From: Pseudomonadota bacterium
Lineage (GTDB): Bacteria > CALINM01
Reading direction: 5' to 3'
DNA length: 19,201 nucleotides
NCBI GenBank assembly: GCA_026415985.1
Contig: JAOAGA010000025.1
Coordinates: forward strand, 1-19,201
The translations under genes were made by a program, and so were the position numbers. The notes beneath the pieces are model-generated. The model ran no database searches and was not told the DNA's origin. It saw nothing but the letters and a program-made list of their open reading frames with translations. This document shows positions 15,601 through 19,201 of this stretch, piece by piece. Position 1 is the first letter of the stretch. Each line of letters opens with the position of its first letter.

Positions 15601-16887
15601 GGGGCATCTCCTTATGTTTCAATCAAGAACGCAGGAAGCTACTGGGAGTTGGGCTTATCGGAGGTTCACCTAAGCCTGATTGAGAACGGCTTAAGAGATA
15701 AGGTTACTCTAAGAGTTGATGGTGGATTAAAAACCGGCAGGGATATAATAATATCTGCCCTTCTCGGAGCAGACGAGTTTGCCTTTGGAACACTTTCAAT
15801 GCTTGCTGTTGGTTGTATTATGGACAGAAAATGTCATTTAAACAGCTGTAGTGTCGGTGTTGCTACTCAGGAGGAACATTTAAGAAAACGTTTCAGAGGA
15901 AATGTTGACAATTTCTGCCTTTTCTTTAAAACACTTGCAGGAGAGGTCAGAGAATTACTGTCACAAATGGGCTTCAGAAAGCTTGAAGATATAATCGGGA
16001 GAGCCTATCTTTTAAAGAAGAAAAACTGGGAGAGTTATCCGCTCACAAAAAAGATTAATCCTGAAGAGATTATTAGAAAATATAATAAAACTACCGCTAT
16101 CTTTTGTAAAACCTATAGAACCGAGCCCTCAGGAAATGATCTAAACATCAAAATTGCCAATGAGTTGGAGAATTTTATAAAAGAAAAAAAAGAGGTAGTA
16201 AAAATTTATAAAATAAAAAATACAGACAGAAGTGTCCCTGTAAGGGCAAGCTACCTAATATCTCACTATCACAAAGGTAACTTTACTAAAGATGACATAA
16301 TAAAAATAAGATTTGAAGGGACTTCAGGGCAAAGCTTCGGAGCATTCTGTCAGAAGGGACTTTATCTTGAACTAATCGGAGTTGCCAATGACTATGTCGG
16401 TAAAGGTATGTCAGGGGGAAAGATTGTCATCAGATCAGGTCAGCTGGAAGAGACAAACAAGAACTATTTGGCAGGCAACACACTTCTATATGGTGCTACC
16501 GGCGGTGAGTTATATATAGCGGGCAGAGTCGGAGAGAGGTTTGCTGTCAGAAATAGTGGTGCCATCGCTGTAGTTGAAGGAGCGGGGCATCATCTCTGTG
16601 AATATATGACTGGCGGAACTATCTGCGTGATTGGTGGCGTTGGACTTAACGTAGGTGCAGGAATGACCGGAGGCACAATATACATCTACGATGAACCATC
16701 TAATCTGGACAAAAGGATAAACAAAGATTATGTAAAAATGGATACACTTACGGAAAACGATGAAATGACAATAATTGATTTCTTAACAAGACACTACTTC
16801 TATACCCACAGCAAACGGGCTCTCGATCTTTTAGAAAACTGGCATAAATCAAAAGAGATATTTAAAAAAGTAATCCCTCTTAAATAA
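12610..16887 (+). CDS. gltB: Glutamate synthase large (alpha) subunit
   Basis: Makes glutamate from glutamine and 2-oxoglutarate: ammonia released in the glutaminase domain is channelled to the synthase site. At 1425 residues it is slightly shorter than the usual roughly 1480-1520. Order of domains: class II amidotransferase (1 to about 400) with nucleophile Cys7 after a six-residue propeptide (MTEKDS/CGVGF), HRGAVGSDGKTGDGCG and QRYSTNTMPKWELAQPF; a central domain (about 440-700); the FMN/synthase domain (about 780-1130) with GGMSIGALSPEAH and GEGGEDTEKYW; a [3Fe-4S] cluster at Cys1069, Cys1075 and Cys1080 (CHLNSCSVG; the usual Pro after the last Cys is Ser); and the C-terminal GXGXG helix (VGKGMSGGKIVIR, VGAGMTGG). 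TAGGAG precedes the ATG. No gltD adjoins it, so the electron donor partner is elsewhere, or ferredoxin is used. Confidence 0.97.
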   Translation: MTEKDSCGVGFISNLKNIKSYDILAKGIEAVKNLTHRGAVGSDGKTGDGCGILFEIPDKFFRDYLKNKGINTDEFKNLAIGVIFSKKPIDIKNLEDFFRCLGFPSIYKRDVPVNLSALGDISKTTLPCITQIIILHNFSKDEAEKRLFITERLIEKTHPYINIVSLSSYSIVYKGMLIAPYLDTFYPDLKNEEFATSYCVFHQRYSTNTMPKWELAQPFGFIAHNGEINTIKANRFKFKTLEEKISLKDFADYYEKICPLLSDEESDSASLDKVFRLLVLNGYSTELAINLLIPPAWENLPFVDRKLQSFFQYNELICEPWDGPSAIIFCDGKTIGAHLDRNGLRPLRYSISEDGIIVVGSESGMVEFDTKIIKEGKLNSGDTLSLNISKGVVRTRMEILRELSLKKNFEKKLSKSFKKVDYIEDYSEELNNNNLQRLKTAFAYTKEEIEEILPFAGEKGMEFTYSMGDDTPLPPLAKNPPLLFRYFKQKFAQVTNPPIDPIREKQVMSLTVFLGERGNLLNYEEPSHTEKLALKTPILSKGELNSIKSHFQKRYCEVSTIFSEDRDIKTAIKEFCKKVETALMENKTIIVLTDKDLSSGHYYIPSLLALSVAVNLARNLKLSHKTNFIIQSGEVRDSHHISSLLAFGASAVYPYLAYEIVREKGKNPQLLRIAYNYGLQKIISKMGISCVNSYIGSKLFDIICLDKNLVEEFFPDTDYSLNGSDLEDIFKNHKFYVDRAFKEEKDVITGGDLRFIRDGEWHGWSPMVVSSLNKFLKSKNYDDYIEYTKSANIYPTYIRDLLDFERGNKVSIEEVESEENILKRFATGGMSIGALSPEAHSTIVSSANILGMKCNSGEGGEDTEKYWTKSGTSIKQVASGRFGVTPDYLASAEEIEIKIAQGAKPGEGGQLPGSKVSAYIAKLRHSQEGITLISPPPHHDIYSIEDLAQLINDLKNINPKARIGVKLVSERGIGQIACGVAKANADFIQISSVDGGTGASPYVSIKNAGSYWELGLSEVHLSLIENGLRDKVTLRVDGGLKTGRDIIISALLGADEFAFGTLSMLAVGCIMDRKCHLNSCSVGVATQEEHLRKRFRGNVDNFCLFFKTLAGEVRELLSQMGFRKLEDIIGRAYLLKKKNWESYPLTKKINPEEIIRKYNKTTAIFCKTYRTEPSGNDLNIKIANELENFIKEKKEVVKIYKIKNTDRSVPVRASYLISHYHKGNFTKDDIIKIRFEGTSGQSFGAFCQKGLYLELIGVANDYVGKGMSGGKIVIRSGQLEETNKNYLAGNTLLYGATGGELYIAGRVGERFAVRNSGAIAVVEGAGHHLCEYMTGGTICVIGGVGLNVGAGMTGGTIYIYDEPSNLDKRINKDYVKMDTLTENDEMTIIDFLTRHYFYTHSKRALDLLENWHKSKEIFKKVIPLK

Positions 16888-16888
16888 T

Positions 16889-16913
16889 AAAGGGGAGATA
16901 ACTCCCCTTTTAT
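16889..16913. terminator. Bidirectional rho-independent terminator
   Basis: AAAGGGGAG, loop ATAA, CTCCCCTTT, then TATTTATT on the plus strand; the reverse strand also ends in a T-rich run. The 9-bp G-C-rich stem fills the space between the convergent gltB and rhodanese stop codons and should serve both. Confidence 0.9.
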
Positions 16914-17816
16914 TTATTCCCAGGAATACCTGACAACCGGTAAGTTTGGATCTTTACTCCACTCCTGCATAGAGCCTTCATAGACCTTAACATTCTCATA
17001 GCCAAGTACCTCGCTTAAAACAAACCACCATCCCGTGGAAACCTTTCCGGTATCACAATAAGAGATAATCTCTTTTTTCTTATCCTTTCCAACAACCCCT
17101 TCTGCTATTGCCTGCATCTCTTCTGCCGATCTGTAAACATTGTCTTTTCCGTAAAGCCAGCTCGTCGGCAGGTTTTTGGCACCCTTTATATGTCCTGCCT
17201 TTTCAACAAAATCAAGCTTAGTCACTCCGTAAAAGGCGTCTGACCCTCTATCATCAATGATAATAGCCTTGCCCAGCTGTTTTGCAACATAATCCTTTCC
17301 TACCAAAACACCTTTATTCCAGTTAGGCTTGAAATTACCTGCCTTAGGCTTGACTATCTCCGTTGATGTTGCTCTTTGTTCCTTCAACCATTTGTTAATC
17401 CCGCCGTCAAGAACCGCAGAATTGTTAAAACCTGCATACTTTAATGTCAGAACAACCCTTGTCATATTAACCACATCACTTACACTATCTGCAGGACCAG
17501 CAATAACTACAATGGAGTCATTAGATATACCTGCACCATTTATGATATCTACAAGATCATCATCTTCTGGTAACTCATTTTTTAACCCCTTCTTATCCAC
17601 TGCCCATACTCCGTAGAATACATTTACAGCACCGGGTATATGTCCGTTTTTATAATCCTCTGCCTTCCTGATATCAATAACAACAAGTTTTGGATTACTT
17701 AAATTCTTCTCAAGCCAATCAGTCGAAACAATAGGTGCTATCTCCTTCGCTAAACTAACAGATATAAACATCAAACCCATAATTAAAGCCAGGAATAAAA
17801 CCCTTACCTTTCTCAT
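16914..17816 (-). CDS. Secreted two-domain rhodanese (sulfurtransferase)
   Basis: A 300-residue thiosulfate-sulfurtransferase-type protein with a Sec signal peptide (VRVLFLALIMGLMFISVSLA, cleavage near 23), so it acts in the periplasm or beyond. The N-terminal domain (about 28-145) has the fold motifs VVIDIRKAEDYKNGHIPGA but no Cys in its active-site loop (VVIAGPADS), the normal inactive half. The C-terminal domain (about 165-295) has IIDDRGSDAFYG, KAGHIKGAKNLP and the catalytic loop YCDTGKVST with Cys254. Such enzymes carry sulfane sulfur as a Cys persulfide, and rhodaneses can also handle selenium. A strong AAGGGGGG ribosome site lies just before the ATG, 9 nt after the multiheme cytochrome gene, so the pair forms an operon. 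The in vivo donor and acceptor are unknown. Confidence 0.93.
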   Translation of the reverse strand: MRKVRVLFLALIMGLMFISVSLAKEIAPIVSTDWLEKNLSNPKLVVIDIRKAEDYKNGHIPGAVNVFYGVWAVDKKGLKNELPEDDDLVDIINGAGISNDSIVVIAGPADSVSDVVNMTRVVLTLKYAGFNNSAVLDGGINKWLKEQRATSTEIVKPKAGNFKPNWNKGVLVGKDYVAKQLGKAIIIDDRGSDAFYGVTKLDFVEKAGHIKGAKNLPTSWLYGKDNVYRSAEEMQAIAEGVVGKDKKKEIISYCDTGKVSTGWWFVLSEVLGYENVKVYEGSMQEWSKDPNLPVVRYSWE

Positions 17817-17825
17817 AAACCCCCC

Positions 17826-19067
17826 TTATTTTTTTATTTCTTTTGGCTTATAAATAAGTTTTTCATTGAACTTAGAGCCATTCTTAATGAGAGTATCTTT
17901 ACTTAAGAAATATTTTTTCTCAACATGGCAGGCATCACAGGACCTTGTTCTGTCGGTTCTCTTTTTAATATTGTGAACAGCGGAATCCCAATAGTTTGGA
18001 AGGCTGTCAAAACTCTCCATCTTCAGCCCAGCCTTTTTAAAGGTATCCCTGATTGTTGGAACAACCCTGAGAGTAGTAACGGTCTTTAAATCCCTCGGAC
18101 TAAGTCCTAAAATAAAGTCCGCCTTGGAAAAAGAACCCTCACCATAGTGACAGTCATGACAATTTCTGTAATCCCCACCGGAATGGCAACTATAGCAACT
18201 TAATTTATCCTTATGAATATCGTGGGCATTTTTTGCCTTTTCTGACTTTTCCTTTTTGTAGGGATGGCACCCTATACAACTTGGTTTATTCTTAACATCC
18301 TTGCGGGATTTATAAGCCTTGCCATCACCGTGCATCTCATCAACATTATGGCAGTTCATACACATCATTCCTTTTGTATAATGAACATCCGGGTTGCTAC
18401 CAAAATCACCTGTAAATTCAGGATAGACCCTCCCGCCATGACAGAAATAGCAGGTCTTGGACTCATCCTTACGTATAAACTTATGCCCCTTAATCAACCC
18501 TAAATTTACCCCTCCGATCACCGCTGACTTAACATGACAATCACCACAGGCAGAATGACAGCTTCTGCAGGATTTTTCAAAAACCTTTTCATTAAATACC
18601 CTAAACTCGTCCTTAGAGAATCTATCTTTAACACCCTGTCTCTGCCCTTCTGTAGTATAGTGCAGTGAGCTTTTATACTTTTTTGCAATCTCCTGATGAC
18701 ACTTACCACATAAATCAGGGTTCTGTGAGGGCCTTTTATTAAGCCCCCTATGGGCAGACTCTTTATTTTCCCCTTTCTCATCACCACTATGACAAAAGCT
18801 ACAGCCCTCAGCAAAATGTGGATCCTCTTTTATGATAGTTTTATCAACAAGATAGGCTTTATATAATTCTTCCGCCTTAACTGACGGAACCGCTCCCGCT
18901 CAACCCTCTCCCTCAGCAGGTGGCTGTTCCTTGGGGATGAACAATGATTTTAGCTTATTCTCATCGGTGTGACAGGAAACACAACTATTCTCTGCCATAC
19001 TATCAATAATATAGCCATGCAAAAAAACAAAACAAACAGACAAAATTAAAAATATTTTAACTTTCAC
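17826..19067 (-). CDS. Eleven-heme cytochrome with in-frame TGA (possible selenoprotein)
   Basis: One frame runs from a GTG at 19067 to a stop at 17826, interrupted only by a TGA at codon 56 (18900-18902). Before it: a signal peptide (KVKIFLILSVCFVFLHGYII, probable cleavage after DSMA) and heme site CVSCH (29-33). After it: ten more CxxCH sites beginning at residues 89, 120, 167, 174 and 206 onward (CSFCH, CGKCH, CRSCH, CGDCH, CYFCH, CMNCH, CIGCH, CYSCH, CHDCH, CDACH). With the TGA decoded, the protein has 413 residues and 11 hemes. The TGA lies in a PPAEGEG-x-AGAV linker and a SECIS-like hairpin follows. Without recoding only a 55-residue monoheme peptide results, and there is no good restart site near the TGA. 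A TAA directly precedes the GTG, fixing the start. Selenocysteine is inferred; a nonsense mutation or base error is the alternative. Confidence 0.8.
18870..18902 (-). promoter_or_regulatory. In-frame TGA with SECIS-like hairpin
   Basis: On the mRNA, the UGA (18902-18900) is followed after 10 nt by UUCCG (18889-18885), a bulged U (18884), C (18883), the loop AGUUAAG (18882-18876), G (18875) and CGGAA (18874-18870). The stem has 6 pairs, the loop starts 17 nt after the UGA and has a G among its first two bases. These features fit the general bacterial SECIS model (loop 16-37 nt after UGA, bulged U, early G in the loop), though the loop is not identical to the AGGUCU of E. coli fdhF. A competing GGA/UCC pairing is possible. 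Confidence 0.5.
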
Positions 19068-19076
19068 TTAGTGAAA
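19062..19076. promoter_or_regulatory. Palindrome over the cytochrome start codon (candidate operator)
   Basis: TTTCACT-T-AGTGAAA, 7-bp perfect arms around one base, covering the predicted start site and the GTG start codon of the 11-heme cytochrome. A bound repressor would block initiation; as RNA it could hide the start codon. Confidence 0.45.
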
Positions 19077-19105
19077 AATTTAACCGATTTTTTTTGAAAT
19101 GTCAA
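19077..19105 (-). promoter_or_regulatory. Promoter of the 11-heme cytochrome-rhodanese operon
   Basis: A perfect -35 TTGACA (19100-19105), 17-nt spacer, and -10 TAAATT (19077-19082) on the minus strand. The expected start site is about 3 nt before the GTG at 19067, and there is no Shine-Dalgarno, so a leaderless mRNA is likely. Confidence 0.65.
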
Positions 19106-19186
19106 GTAAAGGTAAGTTTAAATGCCCAAATAGGTATAGACATATTAACCAGTTAAAAGATAAAAGAGTAGAAGAGGTAATTTTAT

Positions 19187-19201
19187 ATGAAGAGTTTCAT
19201 A
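19187..19201 (+). CDS. Possible start of a divergent gene (partial)
   Basis: An ATG near the right edge is preceded by AAGAGG about 10 nt upstream and opens a five-codon reading frame (MKSFI) before the window ends. It would be divergent from the 11-heme cytochrome. Too short to identify; the start call rests on the ribosome-site spacing alone. Confidence 0.3.

Noticed and set aside
18518-18814. 98-codon minus-strand reading frame overlapping the 11-heme cytochrome
   Set aside because: It lies in a different frame from the CxxCH-rich frame, has no recognisable domain, and is explained as a shadow once the cytochrome is read through its TGA.
18900-18902. Genome-wide reassignment of TGA as a sense codon (for example Gly or Trp)
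   Set aside because: TGA clearly terminates other genes here, forming ATGA or TTGA overlaps with the next start, so reassignment cannot explain the cytochrome TGA.
1-19201. CRISPR arrays, insertion sequences, tRNA or rRNA genes
   Set aside because: No regularly spaced repeats, transposase-like proteins, terminal repeats with target duplications, or tRNA/rRNA signatures were seen on either strand.

Overview
This is a compact, AT-rich stretch of bacterial chromosome. Its content points to an anaerobe that respires through c-type cytochromes: three multiheme cytochromes, a periplasmic two-domain rhodanese, a secretin-based export system of the type II secretion/type IV pilus (T2SS/T4P) superfamily, and a large glutamate synthase. 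The style (tetraheme and octaheme cytochromes next to a beta-propeller lipoprotein and an Oxp-like pseudopilus system) recalls Geobacter-type metal reducers. The low GC and Lys/Ile/Glu-rich proteins would also fit Deferribacterota-like bacteria. The taxon is an inference; there is no rRNA in the window.

Layout. From 1 to about 12,370 nearly everything is on the minus strand. Read in the direction of transcription, the first block is a six-bladed NHL propeller lipoprotein, then a tetraheme cytochrome with the sequence signature of the OmcE family of extracellular cytochrome-filament subunits, then an octaheme cytochrome. After a 183-bp gap with its own promoter-like sequence comes a tightly packed secretion operon: gspF, gspE, pilM-like, pilN-like, pilO-like, gspC/pilP-like, TPR-secretin lipoprotein, a cohesin-like domain cut off from the secretin by one in-frame TAA, three pseudopilins, and the start of a response regulator. 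On the plus strand, gltB (12,610-16,887) is a divergent single gene ending in a bidirectional terminator. From 19,067 back to 16,914, on the minus strand, lie an 11-heme cytochrome and a secreted rhodanese.

How it may work together. I infer that the propeller lipoprotein and octaheme cytochrome serve assembly or electron delivery for a secreted tetraheme filament protein, and that the neighbouring pseudopilus system is a candidate for moving it, or another cargo, across the outer membrane. The cytochrome/rhodanese pair is a second extracytoplasmic redox unit.

Two coding frames contain in-frame stops while their downstream parts look fully intact. The most exciting is a TGA at codon 56 of the 11-heme cytochrome. 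It is followed, 17 nt later, by the loop of a small hairpin with a bulged U, which matches the general bacterial SECIS model and suggests a selenocysteine-containing multiheme cytochrome. The other is the TAA between the secretin and its cohesin-like tail, which cannot be selenocysteine. Three transcription-unit heads lack a normal ribosome binding site or 5' UTR and have a -10-like box 7-9 nt before the start codon, suggesting leaderless mRNAs.
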